The notes beneath the pieces are model-generated. The model ran no database searches and was not told the DNA's origin. It saw nothing but the letters and a program-made list of their open reading frames with translations. This document shows, piece by piece, positions 9,097-18,130 of a stretch of 64,000 nt of DNA (the first letter of the stretch is position 1; the number at the start of each line of letters is the position of its first letter). The stretch comes from Flagellimonas_B algarum (GTDB lineage Bacteria > Bacteroidota > Bacteroidia > Flavobacteriales > Flavobacteriaceae): NCBI RefSeq assembly GCF_040513375.1, contig NZ_JBEVTG010000001.1:806001-870000 (forward strand). Reading direction: 5' to 3'. A program made the translations under genes and the position numbers.

Positions 9097-9378
9097 TTAT
9101 TTGGACATCGCTCCTTTGATCGCTCCGATCACGGCCATAATGACGCCGCCACCGACACCACCACCGGCGATGCTTCCCAAGATTCCGGAAACATCCATGC
9201 CGCCGTCAGTGCCAAGACCGAGCATGCCGAGCAAGTAGCCTCCAAGTCCCCCGCCTAAAATTCCCGAAATGGAATTACCAAGGGTGCCCAAGTTCAATTT
9301 CGGTAACAGTTTTCCTGCCAGATTGCCTCCGACAGCTCCTGAAACTAGTTGAATAATCAACGGCAAATACTCTTCCAT
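9097..9378 (-). CDS. Small glycine-rich hydrophobic membrane protein
   Basis: 93 residues from ATG 9378 (MEEYLPLIIQLVSGAVGGN); the longer frame adds a 17-residue leader with no support. The protein is almost entirely small and hydrophobic residues, with glycine runs such as SGILGGGLGGYLLGMLGLG and SIAGGGVGGGVIMAVIGAIK, suggesting two closely packed membrane helices of glycine-zipper type. I know this only as a conserved hypothetical of flavobacteria; no function is assigned. It is a single-gene transcript with its own terminator. Confidence 0.7.
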   Translation of the reverse strand: MEEYLPLIIQLVSGAVGGNLAGKLLPKLNLGTLGNSISGILGGGLGGYLLGMLGLGTDGGMDVSGILGSIAGGGVGGGVIMAVIGAIKGAMSK

Positions 9379-9556
9379 GTTTATAGTTTTTATGGTTACT
9401 TGACAATAAATTAAACCTATTTTTATCAATTTCGCAAAATAGAGGGTCTATAATTAGCATTTCTTCATTTTTTTGTAGTAATTTTTCTATACTTCCACGT
9501 TTGTTCCTACACGGTGGAATTCATACCTTCCACATTCAATTCAACACCATATTTCC

Positions 9557-12403
9557 ATGAGATCACTCCTTGTTTTCAGCCTATTGCTTTCCGCCCAAAT
9601 CACATGGGCCCAGCAGGCCACCGATGCCCAATCCGTTCAAAAGGCCCTCGAGGCCAAATCGGAAATGGCGCAAAGCTCGTTGGTAAAGAACATTCCCTTG
9701 ACCAACGTCGGTCCGGCCATTATGAGCGGACGGGTGGTCGATCTGGAGGTCAACCCCCAAGACCCCAACGAATTCTATGTGGCTTACGCTTCGGGTGGAC
9801 TTTGGCATACCCAAAGCAATGGGATTTCATTCGAACCGGTGATGGACAATGCCGTGACCCAAAATTTAGGGGATATCGCAGTTGACTGGAAAAACGGTAT
9901 TCTTTGGGCAGGAACAGGAGAAAACAATGCCTCGCGTTCCTCCTATGCGGGCATCGGATTGCTCAAGTCGACCGATAACGGCAAAACCTGGGAACATGTC
10001 GGCCTATCGGACTCCCATCATATCGGTAGGATTTTGATCAACCCCAATGATGCCAATGAAGTCGTTGTGGGCGTCACAGGGCATTTGTACTCCCCCAATT
10101 CCGAACGCGGTATTTACAAAACCACCGATGGTGGGGCAAGCTGGACCAAAACCCTTTTCGTCAACGATGCTACGGGTATCATCGACCTGGCCTGTTCGCC
10201 CGACAACTTCGACATCCAATATGCGGCTGCTTGGCAAAAAGACCGAAAAGCTTGGGATTTTATCGGTAATGGTGCGGGCTCGGGCATTTATAAAAGTACG
10301 GATGGTGGTGCGAGCTGGACTTTGGTCAGCACGGCCGATAGCGGTTTTCCGACGGGCGACGGTGTTGGCCGCATCGGCTTGGCGGTGTTCGATGACAACA
10401 CCGTGTATGCCGTTCATGACAGCCAGTTCAGACGGGATAAAAAAGAAACGGAAACGAAAAAGTCGGATGCCCTGACCAAAGACGATTTTAAAACCATGGA
10501 CCAAGCGACCTTCTTGGCCCTCGATGACAAAAAACTGAATACCTATTTAAAGACGAACGGGTTTCAAGAAAAATACCGCGCTGAAAATGTCAAGAACATG
10601 GTGCGTGATGGGGCGGTGAAACCGCTTGACTTGGCCAAATACCTCGAAAATGCGAACTCGGCCCTCTTCGATACCCCGGTCATCGGGGCCGAAGTCTATC
10701 GCAGCGACGATGCGGGAACAAGCTGGACCAAACAAAACGAAAATTACATCGATGACCTTTTCTATAGTTACGGATACTATTTCGCCCAAATCAGGGTCGA
10801 CCCCAGTGATAAAGAGAAAATCTACTTGGCGGGGGTGCCCTTGATCATGTCAACGGATGGTGGCAACACCTATACTTCGATCAGTAAAGAAAACGTGCAC
10901 TCCGACCACCATGCCCTTTGGGTCAATCCGAATCGGTCGGGCCATCTGATCAATGGAAACGACGGAGGGGTCAACATAAGCTATGATCATGGCGGTCATT
11001 GGATGAAAAACAATTCCCCGTCGGTCGGGCAGTTTTATGCGATCAACGTCGATAACCAAGAACCCTACCATATCTATGGGGGGCTTCAAGACAATGGGGT
11101 GTGGAAAGGTGCGCACACCTCCAAAGAAGACAACCGTTGGCAATCAACCGGTAAAAACCCGTGGCAGAGCATTATGGGTGGCGACGGCATGCAGGTACAG
11201 ATCGACGACCGAAACCCCGATATCGTTTATACCGGATTCCAATTCGGAAACTATTACCGTTTGGATCTGGCACAAGAGAAATTCGACCCCATCCAACCCA
11301 AGCATGAACTGGGTGAGGCCCCTTATCGATTCAACTGGCAAACCCCGATTTTATTGAGTGGCCATAACCAAGATATTCTGTATCTGGGCGGGAATAAGTT
11401 ACACCGATCCCTCAACCAAGGTGAAGACTGGGAGGCGATTTCAGGAGACCTGACCCAAGGACCCAAAAAAGGGAATGTCGCCTACGGCACCTTGACCACG
11501 ATTTCGGAATCCCCCTTCAAATTCGGATGGCTTTATGTCGGAAGTGATGACGGACTGGTTCATGTCAGCACCAATGGTGGGGGCAACTGGACACGGATTT
11601 CGGATAGTTTCCCGAAAGACCTTTGGGTGAGCGAAGTCGCCGCATCGAAACATAAAAAAGAACGGGTCTATGTTACCTTGAACGGCTACCGCTGGGATGA
11701 CTTTACCCCCTATGTTTATGTCAGTGATGATATGGGAAAAAGTTGGAAGAATATCACCAACAACATTCCTGCTTCACCGGTCAATGCCCTGGTCGAAGAC
11801 CCTTCAAATGAAAACTTGTTGTTCGTAGGCACCGACAACGGATTGTACGCTTCTATGGATCGTGGGGCAAGTTGGGAGTTGATGCAAAACGGCATGCCCA
11901 ATGTCGCCGTTCACGATTTGGTCATCCAACCTACGGCCAAACATTTGGTGGTCGGCACCCATGGCCGCAGTATTTACAGGGCCGATATCGCGAATTTACA
12001 AGAATTGACCGCTGGGGTCATGGGCAAGGCATTGCATCTATTCGCCCTGGAGAACATCAAACATTCAGCTCGCTGGGGAACTAGTTGGAGCAGTTGGGGC
12101 AACCCGAATACCCCTGGGGTCGACCTCAGCTTCTTCGCCGCCAAGGGCGGTACCTACACAGCCTCCGTGCAGACCGCGAATGGAGTTGAAGTCAGTGCGG
12201 TAAGCCTTGATGCCCATCGCGGAATGAACGTGCTATCGTACGATGTGGCTTTTACCAAAGCGGGCAAGAAGAACTTTTTGAAAAAGAACAAAATGCGATT
12301 GACCGAAGCCAAAAACGGCAAGACCTATTTGCCAAAAGGGGCCTATTCCATTACCATCAGTGGTAATGGGGTTTCTGAAAAAACGAACTTTGAAATCGAA
12401 TAG
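9557..12403 (+). CDS. Secreted Asp-box (BNR/VPS10-like) beta-propeller protein
   Basis: 948 residues with a signal peptide (MRSLLVFSLLLSAQITWAQ). At least eight Asp-box turns are visible, spread along the chain: STDNGKTWEHV, TTDGGASWTKT, STDGGASWTLV, SDDAGTSWTKQ, STDGGNTYTSI, STNGGGNWTRI, SDDMGKSWKNI, SMDRGASWELM. This implies one or two large sialidase/VPS10-type propellers, followed by a C-terminal ~120-residue beta domain. Databases often name such proteins 'glycosyl hydrolase' or 'VPS10 domain protein'; I see no sialidase arginine triad pattern (FRIP), so an enzymatic label is not justified. A Lys/Asp-rich insert near residues 293-370 interrupts the repeats. Confidence 0.85.
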   Translation: MRSLLVFSLLLSAQITWAQQATDAQSVQKALEAKSEMAQSSLVKNIPLTNVGPAIMSGRVVDLEVNPQDPNEFYVAYASGGLWHTQSNGISFEPVMDNAVTQNLGDIAVDWKNGILWAGTGENNASRSSYAGIGLLKSTDNGKTWEHVGLSDSHHIGRILINPNDANEVVVGVTGHLYSPNSERGIYKTTDGGASWTKTLFVNDATGIIDLACSPDNFDIQYAAAWQKDRKAWDFIGNGAGSGIYKSTDGGASWTLVSTADSGFPTGDGVGRIGLAVFDDNTVYAVHDSQFRRDKKETETKKSDALTKDDFKTMDQATFLALDDKKLNTYLKTNGFQEKYRAENVKNMVRDGAVKPLDLAKYLENANSALFDTPVIGAEVYRSDDAGTSWTKQNENYIDDLFYSYGYYFAQIRVDPSDKEKIYLAGVPLIMSTDGGNTYTSISKENVHSDHHALWVNPNRSGHLINGNDGGVNISYDHGGHWMKNNSPSVGQFYAINVDNQEPYHIYGGLQDNGVWKGAHTSKEDNRWQSTGKNPWQSIMGGDGMQVQIDDRNPDIVYTGFQFGNYYRLDLAQEKFDPIQPKHELGEAPYRFNWQTPILLSGHNQDILYLGGNKLHRSLNQGEDWEAISGDLTQGPKKGNVAYGTLTTISESPFKFGWLYVGSDDGLVHVSTNGGGNWTRISDSFPKDLWVSEVAASKHKKERVYVTLNGYRWDDFTPYVYVSDDMGKSWKNITNNIPASPVNALVEDPSNENLLFVGTDNGLYASMDRGASWELMQNGMPNVAVHDLVIQPTAKHLVVGTHGRSIYRADIANLQELTAGVMGKALHLFALENIKHSARWGTSWSSWGNPNTPGVDLSFFAAKGGTYTASVQTANGVEVSAVSLDAHRGMNVLSYDVAFTKAGKKNFLKKNKMRLTEAKNGKTYLPKGAYSITISGNGVSEKTNFEIE

Positions 12404-12440
12404 ATCATCTTATTGAGACCCTATCCTAAACCGTAGTCCC

Positions 12441-12830
12441 ATGGTATTGAGTTTAAGCATACCGGCCTTACTGTTTCCTGCAATATCCTTGACGATGTTG
12501 GCCTATAACGCCAGGTATCTTGCCATCGCGGCTTTGATCCGACAATTGTACGCCCAGTTCGAAGAAAGTCAGGATACGCCTTTGAAGCGGCAAATCGAAT
12601 CGTTACGCAAACGGCTCAATATTATCAAGAACATGCAGGCCACGGCGATCATCAGTTTTTTACTGGCTGCGGTCACCATGTTCTTGATTTATGTGGAACA
12701 TGAGGTCTGGGCGAACGTTTGTTTCGGTATCAGTTTGGTGTTCTTAATGATCTCGTTGGTCTTATCGTTGATCGAAGTGCAATTGTCGACCAAGGCTTTG
12801 GGCATCCAGCTGAACAATATGGATAGCTAG
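12441..12830 (+). CDS. DUF2721 family membrane protein
   Basis: 129 residues with an N-terminal hydrophobic segment (SIPALLFPAISLTMLAYNAR), a charged amphipathic loop (residues ~35-65) and two C-terminal membrane helices (AIISFLLAAVTMFLIYV and VCFGISLVFLMISLVLSLIE). The order and the LTMLAYNARYLAI-type first helix match DUF2721. Function unknown. It lies 37 nt after the propeller gene and may be co-transcribed with it. Confidence 0.8.
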   Translation: MVLSLSIPALLFPAISLTMLAYNARYLAIAALIRQLYAQFEESQDTPLKRQIESLRKRLNIIKNMQATAIISFLLAAVTMFLIYVEHEVWANVCFGISLVFLMISLVLSLIEVQLSTKALGIQLNNMDS

Positions 12831-12835
12831 CGATC

Positions 12836-12892
12836 TTGCAGGAATATCAGAATTTAGTAGTGGTTAGGCGTGGTATTTTCCTGCAACTTTTT
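12836..12892 (+). terminator. Long-loop stem followed by T run
   Basis: TTGCAGGAA (12836-12844) is a perfect inverted repeat of TTCCTGCAA (12878-12886), followed by CTTTTTT. The 33-nt loop is long for an intrinsic terminator, but position directly after the DUF2721 stop codon fits one. Confidence 0.45.
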
Positions 12893-12942
12893 TCCCATGG
12901 AATTAGTATATTTAAGGTCCAACTAAACTAAAATTCCCTACC

Positions 12943-13377
12943 ATGAAAAGGGTGGCCGATATTCCCTTTTTTAAGAACATCCGAGAAATTCGGGAGTACG
13001 AATTTGGAAAATTCTACTTTTTCCGGGGTCTGGTGATTTCTGAAATCAAAGGTGGGATCGTTTTCGATTACGATATGGCTACCCGCGCCATCAATGCGGC
13101 CCATGAGATATTTGGGGAAGATATGCCCATTGCCTACATCTCGAACCGGGTCAATGAATATGATGTCGCTGCCAAAGACTGGGTCCGTTTCTTTTCAAAC
13201 CGTAACCAACTTGACTTTTACTCGGTCGTTGGTACTACCAAGGCGAGCTTCGCCAGTTTGGTCTTGGAACGCATGTTCTTCAAAAATTCGATCAAGCAGT
13301 TCACCGACCTTGAAGAAGCCATAGCGTGGAGTGTCGATAAGATCCAGAAACGCGATAGCTCGATCAGTTACGTCTAA
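12943..13377 (+). CDS. Conserved hypothetical protein, possible STAS/SpoIIAA-like fold
   Basis: 144 residues, soluble, no signal peptide. The alternation of strands and helices (YEFGKFYFFRGLVISEIKGG, then DYDMATRAINAAHEIFG, MPIAYISNRVNEYDV, DFYSVVGTTKASFASLVLER) looks like the small alpha/beta SpoIIAA/STAS-like proteins common in flavobacteria, but no signature residue is diagnostic. I do not assign a function. A -7-like TATATTTA lies at 12907-12914. It ends in a 4-nt overlap with the convergent M14 gene. Confidence 0.6.
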   Translation: MKRVADIPFFKNIREIREYEFGKFYFFRGLVISEIKGGIVFDYDMATRAINAAHEIFGEDMPIAYISNRVNEYDVAAKDWVRFFSNRNQLDFYSVVGTTKASFASLVLERMFFKNSIKQFTDLEEAIAWSVDKIQKRDSSISYV

Positions 13378-14339
13378 CCTTTTTGGCCCATATGGAATAG
13401 GGCGTCGCCTTGGTTCACCACCGCTTGGTTGTTGATGCAGTAGACCCAACCATCGAAAGGGGCCTTTATTTTTTTCGTCTTTTTGGCAAAGGTATCGCTG
13501 ACCATTCCTAGGCAATCCCCCTTTTTCACTTCGGCCCCATTGGCGATTTCCGGAACGAACATGCCCGCCCGTGGTGCCCGAATCCATCGGGTCGCCCCTA
13601 AACGGATGCTCGATACTGATTTGCCCTTTTTGGGTGGGGTCACCATACCAAAACCACCCAACACCTTCTTGATGCCCGAAATGGCCATTTCAATCGCCGT
13701 TTCATCAAACCGCATGCTTTCTCCGGCCTCATAGACCACAATGGGTTTCCCCATGCGAAAGGCCGCTTTACGAAACGAACCTGCGATCAATCGCGACGCA
13801 AAATAAAACGGGGCGCCGAACCGCTCGGCCAAGGCCTCGCTTTGTGTATCACCTTCGGTAAATCGGATTTGGGGGTAATTATGACGTTGCCCGCCACCTG
13901 TATGCAAATCGATCCCGAAATCGATCTGCGGCAAGATCTCTTGGGTATAATGGTAGGCGATCCGACTCGCCAATGACCCGTTCTTACGACCGGGAAAACT
14001 ACGGTTGACATCTTTGCCGTCGGGCACATCTCTTGAAAAGTGGATGAACCCGAAAATGTTCAGGATGGGTACCACGATCACCGCCCCTTTCTTGATTTGG
14101 AAATCATCATTTTCCAGCATCCGCCTTAAGGTCTCTACCCCATTGATCTCATCGCCGTGCAAGCCCGCTTGCAACAACACCGTCGGGCCTTTCTTTTTGG
14201 CGTTGAACACGTGTACGGGAATATCGATCAGCGTTCCGGTAGGCAAGCGTGCGATATTGATCTTGACCAACTTCCGTTGCCCTGGCAAGACCGATTCGCC
14301 ATTGATGGATATCGTTTTATTTTCTTCTTCGAAAGGCAT
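13374..14339 (-). CDS. Succinylglutamate desuccinylase/aspartoacylase family (M14) protein
   Basis: 321 residues, cytoplasmic. The zinc site of the AstE/AspA clan is visible as His and Glu in AGLHGDEINGVET, with a later His in GIDLHTGGG. The C-terminal ~90 residues form a barrel-sandwich-like domain (RAGMFVPEIANGAEVKKGD, then KIKAPFDGWVYCINNQAVVN). Family members cleave N-acyl amino acids or act as carboxypeptidases. The start overlaps the end of rimK by 23 nt, so the two are translationally linked. That pairing suggests trimming or reversal of RimK-added glutamates rather than arginine catabolism, for which no ast genes are present (inference). Confidence 0.85.
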   Translation of the reverse strand: MPFEEENKTISINGESVLPGQRKLVKINIARLPTGTLIDIPVHVFNAKKKGPTVLLQAGLHGDEINGVETLRRMLENDDFQIKKGAVIVVPILNIFGFIHFSRDVPDGKDVNRSFPGRKNGSLASRIAYHYTQEILPQIDFGIDLHTGGGQRHNYPQIRFTEGDTQSEALAERFGAPFYFASRLIAGSFRKAAFRMGKPIVVYEAGESMRFDETAIEMAISGIKKVLGGFGMVTPPKKGKSVSSIRLGATRWIRAPRAGMFVPEIANGAEVKKGDCLGMVSDTFAKKTKKIKAPFDGWVYCINNQAVVNQGDALFHMGQKG

Positions 14340-15207
14340 TGCGTTCTACGAATTGAATGATATGTTTGGCCACGTTGACCCCACTGGCCGCTTCGATACC
14401 CTTGAGTCCGGGCGAAGCGTTCACCTCGATCAATACAGGGCCCTTTTTGGAGCGCATCAAGTCGACCCCGGCCACTCCCAACCCCAAATATCGGGTCGCC
14501 TTTAGGGCGATTTCCTTTTCTTTAGAGGTCGGTTCTATCGCTACCGTATCGGCCCCTCGATGCACATTGGATCGAAAATCGTCAAGATCGCTTTTGCGCT
14601 TCATACTGGCCACAACGCGATTGCCGACTACGATAATTCGGATGTCTTCACCATTGGCTTCTTCGATATACCGTTGTAGTAAAATGCTGGTATCCATCTT
14701 ATAAAAGGTATCGATGATCGATTTGGCCGATTTTTTGGTCTCGGCCAAGATCACGCCCAGACCTTGGGTACCTTCTTGCAATTTGATGATGACCGGTGCC
14801 CCGCCCAGCAATTTGATCTGGGCCTCGATGTTGTTCGGATTGATCGAAAACAAGGTCTCCGGAATGGGAATGCCTTTTCGGGCCATGATCTGTAGGGTGC
14901 GTACCTTGTTTCGAGCGCGGGTGATGCCCAGCGAACGGGCCGTACTGAACACCTCGTTCATTTCGAATTGCTTGACGATGGCCGAACCATGTTTGGTGAC
15001 CTTGGCGCCGATGCGCGGAATGATGGCATCGAACTCGTTGGTTACGTCTTCTTCACCTAAAAAAATTCGAGGCCTTCCTTCACCTAATTTAACCGAGCAT
15101 TTCGTGTGGTCGATGAGCTCGACATAATGGCCCAATGCTTGGGCCTCCTCCACGATACGACGTGTCGAATGCACAGTAAGGCTGACGGAAAGTATGGCGA
15201 TATCCAT
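14317..15207 (-). CDS. rimK: RimK-type alpha-L-glutamate ligase (ATP-grasp)
   Basis: 296 residues. ATP-dependent ligase that adds glutamate to a carboxylate: in E. coli the C-terminus of ribosomal protein S6 or free poly-alpha-glutamate. The N-terminal pre-ATP-grasp domain (MDIAILSVSL to ~95) is followed by the ATP-binding pieces APVIIKLQEGTQGLGV, the acidic ILLQRYIEEANGEDIRIIV and the metal-binding VLIEVNASPGLKG. Substrate in this organism is unknown. It is the first gene of a two-gene unit with the M14 deacylase and is divergent from the sdh operon, 244 nt away. Confidence 0.9.
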   Translation of the reverse strand: MDIAILSVSLTVHSTRRIVEEAQALGHYVELIDHTKCSVKLGEGRPRIFLGEEDVTNEFDAIIPRIGAKVTKHGSAIVKQFEMNEVFSTARSLGITRARNKVRTLQIMARKGIPIPETLFSINPNNIEAQIKLLGGAPVIIKLQEGTQGLGVILAETKKSAKSIIDTFYKMDTSILLQRYIEEANGEDIRIIVVGNRVVASMKRKSDLDDFRSNVHRGADTVAIEPTSKEKEIALKATRYLGLGVAGVDLMRSKKGPVLIEVNASPGLKGIEAASGVNVAKHIIQFVERNAFRRRK

Positions 15208-15403
15208 AGGATAGCAGCAAGTCGATTACGACTCAATATCGCTCAAAATAACCGAAAAGCAGGCGTATCAAGATGAAATTGCCGTTAATAATCGCTTTTT
15301 GTTGAGGGTTTCATACCGAAAATAGCGCTTAAGCCCGGTAAATTTGAAACAGTTCGCAGCTTGGTTATAACGTTTCTAAATAAGAGCGGCCAAATCAGCA
15401 AGA

Positions 15404-15435
15404 TTTGTTAAAAACTCAGTCGTGACGTACCTTTG
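15404..15435 (+). promoter_or_regulatory. Promoter of the sdh operon
   Basis: TTTG (15404-15407), a 20-nt spacer, then TACCTTTG (15428-15435): a full match to the Bacteroidota promoter consensus TTTG-N19/20-TAnnTTTG. The sdhC ATG is 16 nt downstream, so the leader is very short. This is the clearest promoter in the window. Confidence 0.8.
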
Positions 15436-15451
15436 TTAAAATTCAAATCAC

Positions 15452-16120
15452 ATGGGTGGATTGATAAAATCTTCGCTTGCCCGAAAATATGTCATGGCGC
15501 TTTCGGGTCTTTTTTTGGTCACTTTTTTAGTCTTACACGTAACCATTAACCTCGCCTCGGTATTTTCACCGGATTTCTTTAACGAAGCGTCCCATTTTAT
15601 GGGGTACAACCCGATCGTCCAATTCATCATGCAGCCGATCCTCATTGTGGGGGTCATCGTGCATTTCGTGATGGGTTTCATATTGGAAATCAAAAACAAA
15701 AAAGCGCGAACCGTGTCTTATGCGAAATTCAAAGGCAGTGCCAACGCCCCTTGGGTCTCGCGCAACATGATCTACAGCGGTTTGGTGGTCTTGGCTTTTT
15801 TAGGGTTGCATTTCTACGATTTCTGGATCCATGAAATGACCTATAAATACGTCGCTGCCAACCCCGAAGATCCCACGCGTTATTACGCCGAAACGGTAGA
15901 GAAATTCGCGCCTTTTTGGAGAACCGTGATTTATGTGGTTTCCTTTTTGCTTTTGAGTTTGCACCTATGGCACGGCTTTGCATCGTCGTTCCAGTCCATG
16001 GGTCTGAACAATAAATACACGCCGGCGATCAAGCGATTCGCCAAAGCGTTCGCCGTGGTGGTTCCGTTAGCTTTCGCCTTCATTGCACTTTACCACCACC
16101 TTAACCCGATAACACATTAA
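15452..16120 (+). CDS. sdhC: Succinate dehydrogenase cytochrome b556 subunit
   Basis: 222 residues with five membrane helices, the single-subunit di-haem anchor of type B succinate:quinone oxidoreductases (Wolinella/Bacillus type) rather than the SdhC+SdhD pair of proteobacteria. Candidate haem-ligand histidines lie in the helices: LVTFLVLHVTINL, GVIVHFVMGF, LAFLGLHFYDFWIHEM and LLSLHLWHGFASSF. Reduces menaquinone in the inner membrane. First gene of sdhC-sdhA-X-sdhB, with 2 nt to sdhA. Confidence 0.93.
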   Translation: MGGLIKSSLARKYVMALSGLFLVTFLVLHVTINLASVFSPDFFNEASHFMGYNPIVQFIMQPILIVGVIVHFVMGFILEIKNKKARTVSYAKFKGSANAPWVSRNMIYSGLVVLAFLGLHFYDFWIHEMTYKYVAANPEDPTRYYAETVEKFAPFWRTVIYVVSFLLLSLHLWHGFASSFQSMGLNNKYTPAIKRFAKAFAVVVPLAFAFIALYHHLNPITH

Positions 16121-16122
16121 TT

Positions 16123-18126
16123 ATGGGAGTATTGGAATCCAAAGCCCCACAAGGACCCTTGGCCCAAAAATGGACCAAGCATAAGAACGAAATCAATTTG
16201 GTCAACCCGGCCAATAAGCGGAACATCGACATCATCGTGGTAGGTACGGGCCTTGCCGGTGGATCGGCCGCGGCCACACTGGCCGAGCTCGGTTATAACG
16301 TCAAGACCTTCTGCTATCAAGATTCCCCAAGAAGGGCGCACTCGATCGCGGCCCAAGGTGGGGTCAACGCCGCTAAAAACTATCAGGGTGACGGTGATAG
16401 CGTCTACCGCCTTTTTTACGATACCATCAAAGGGGGCGACTACCGTTCACGTGAAGCCAACGTACACCGATTGGCTGAAGTTTCGACCAATATCATCGAC
16501 CAATGCGTCGCCCAAGGAGTGCCCTTTGCCCGTGAGTACGGGGGCTTATTGGACAACCGTTCATTCGGAGGGGTATTGGTTTCGCGTACCTTCTACGCCA
16601 AAGGACAGACCGGACAACAATTGTTGCTCGGGGCCTATGCCGCCATGAACCGGCAGATCCAAAGGGGAAAGATCAAGAGCCATACCCGTCATGAAATGCT
16701 CGACCTGGTTTTGGTCGATGGCAAGGCGCGTGGAATCATCGCCCGAAATTTGGTGACCGGTGAAATCGAACGCCACAGTGCCCATGCCGTGGTCTTGGCC
16801 ACCGGCGGATACGGTAACCTGTTCTTCTTGTCGACCTATTGTATGGGGGCCAACGTAATGGCCGCCTGGAAAGCACATAAGCGTGGGGCGTATTTCGCAA
16901 ATCCATGTTTTACGCAAATCCACCCAACCTGCATTCCGGTCTCTGGCGATCACCAATCGAAATTGACCTTGATGTCCGAATCGCTTCGGAACGACGGTCG
17001 AATCTGGGTGCCCAAGAAAAAAGAAGATGCCATCGCGATACGCGAAGGGCGTTTAAAGCCGACCGAGTTGGCCGAAGAAGATCGTGACTACTATTTGGAA
17101 CGTCGTTATCCGGCCTTCGGAAACCTAGTACCACGAGATGTAGCGTCGCGGGCCGCGAAAGAACGTTGCGATGCAGGTTTTGGGGTGAACAAAACCGGAG
17201 AGGCCGTATACCTCGACTTTAGTTCGGCCATCATGCGGTATGGTCGTGAAAAGGCCTTGACCTCGGGTATGAAGAACCCTGATGATGCCACCGTACGGCA
17301 ATTGGGTGAAGAAGTGGTCGAAGCCAAATATGGGAACCTCTTCCAGATGTATGAAAAAATCGTGGATGAAAATCCATACAAGACCCCGATGAAAATCTAC
17401 CCGGCCGTACACTATACCATGGGCGGACTTTGGGTCGATTACAACCTACAAACCACGATTCCCGGTTGTTATGCCGCCGGTGAAGCGAACTTCAGCGACC
17501 ACGGGGCAAACCGCCTTGGGGCCTCGGCCCTGATGCAAGGGTTGGCCGATGGGTATTTCGTTTTGCCATACACCATTGGCGATTACCTTTCACACGATAT
17601 CCGTACCGGGGCCATCCCGACGGATTCAGCCGAGTTCGAAGCCGCCGAAAAGAACGTTCGCGAACGCATCGATAAATTAATGTCCGGTGCCGGCATCAAC
17701 TCCGTAGACCATTACCACAAAAAGTTGGGCAAGATCATGTGGAATAAATGTGGCATGTCGCGTAACGAAAAGGACTTGAAGTCGGCCATTAAGGAAATCG
17801 CCGAATTACGTGCTGATTTTTGGGCCAATGTGAAGGTGCCCGGAAGTGCCGATGGAAAAAACCAGGAGTTGGAAAAAGCGGGTAGGGTAGCCGACTTTTT
17901 GGAATTGGGTGAGCTCTTCGCCAAAGATGCCCTTGAACGCAATGAATCTTGCGGCGGCCATTTTAGGGAAGAATACCAAACCCCTGAAGGTGAAGCCTTG
18001 CGTGATGACGAAAACTTCAAGTTCGTCTCTGCCTGGGAATACCAAGGGGATCCGAGCAAGGCCAAGTTGCACAAAGAAGACCTGGTCTATGAAAACATCG
18101 AACTCAAAACACGAAGCTATAAATAA
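16123..18126 (+). CDS. sdhA: Succinate dehydrogenase/fumarate reductase flavoprotein subunit
   Basis: 667 residues, long as is usual for type B Bacteroidota enzymes. Contains the FAD-binding GTGLAGGSAAATLAELGY, the covalent-flavin histidine region SPRRAHSIAAQGGVNAAK, the substrate-site IHPTCIPVSGDHQSKLTLMS (His-Pro-Thr), and the conserved ends HYTMGGLWVDYN and GEANFSDHGANRLGASALMQ. Oxidises succinate to fumarate in the TCA cycle and passes electrons to SdhB. Confidence 0.97.
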   Translation: MGVLESKAPQGPLAQKWTKHKNEINLVNPANKRNIDIIVVGTGLAGGSAAATLAELGYNVKTFCYQDSPRRAHSIAAQGGVNAAKNYQGDGDSVYRLFYDTIKGGDYRSREANVHRLAEVSTNIIDQCVAQGVPFAREYGGLLDNRSFGGVLVSRTFYAKGQTGQQLLLGAYAAMNRQIQRGKIKSHTRHEMLDLVLVDGKARGIIARNLVTGEIERHSAHAVVLATGGYGNLFFLSTYCMGANVMAAWKAHKRGAYFANPCFTQIHPTCIPVSGDHQSKLTLMSESLRNDGRIWVPKKKEDAIAIREGRLKPTELAEEDRDYYLERRYPAFGNLVPRDVASRAAKERCDAGFGVNKTGEAVYLDFSSAIMRYGREKALTSGMKNPDDATVRQLGEEVVEAKYGNLFQMYEKIVDENPYKTPMKIYPAVHYTMGGLWVDYNLQTTIPGCYAAGEANFSDHGANRLGASALMQGLADGYFVLPYTIGDYLSHDIRTGAIPTDSAEFEAAEKNVRERIDKLMSGAGINSVDHYHKKLGKIMWNKCGMSRNEKDLKSAIKEIAELRADFWANVKVPGSADGKNQELEKAGRVADFLELGELFAKDALERNESCGGHFREEYQTPEGEALRDDENFKFVSAWEYQGDPSKAKLHKEDLVYENIELKTRSYK

Positions 18127-18130
18127 GCCT

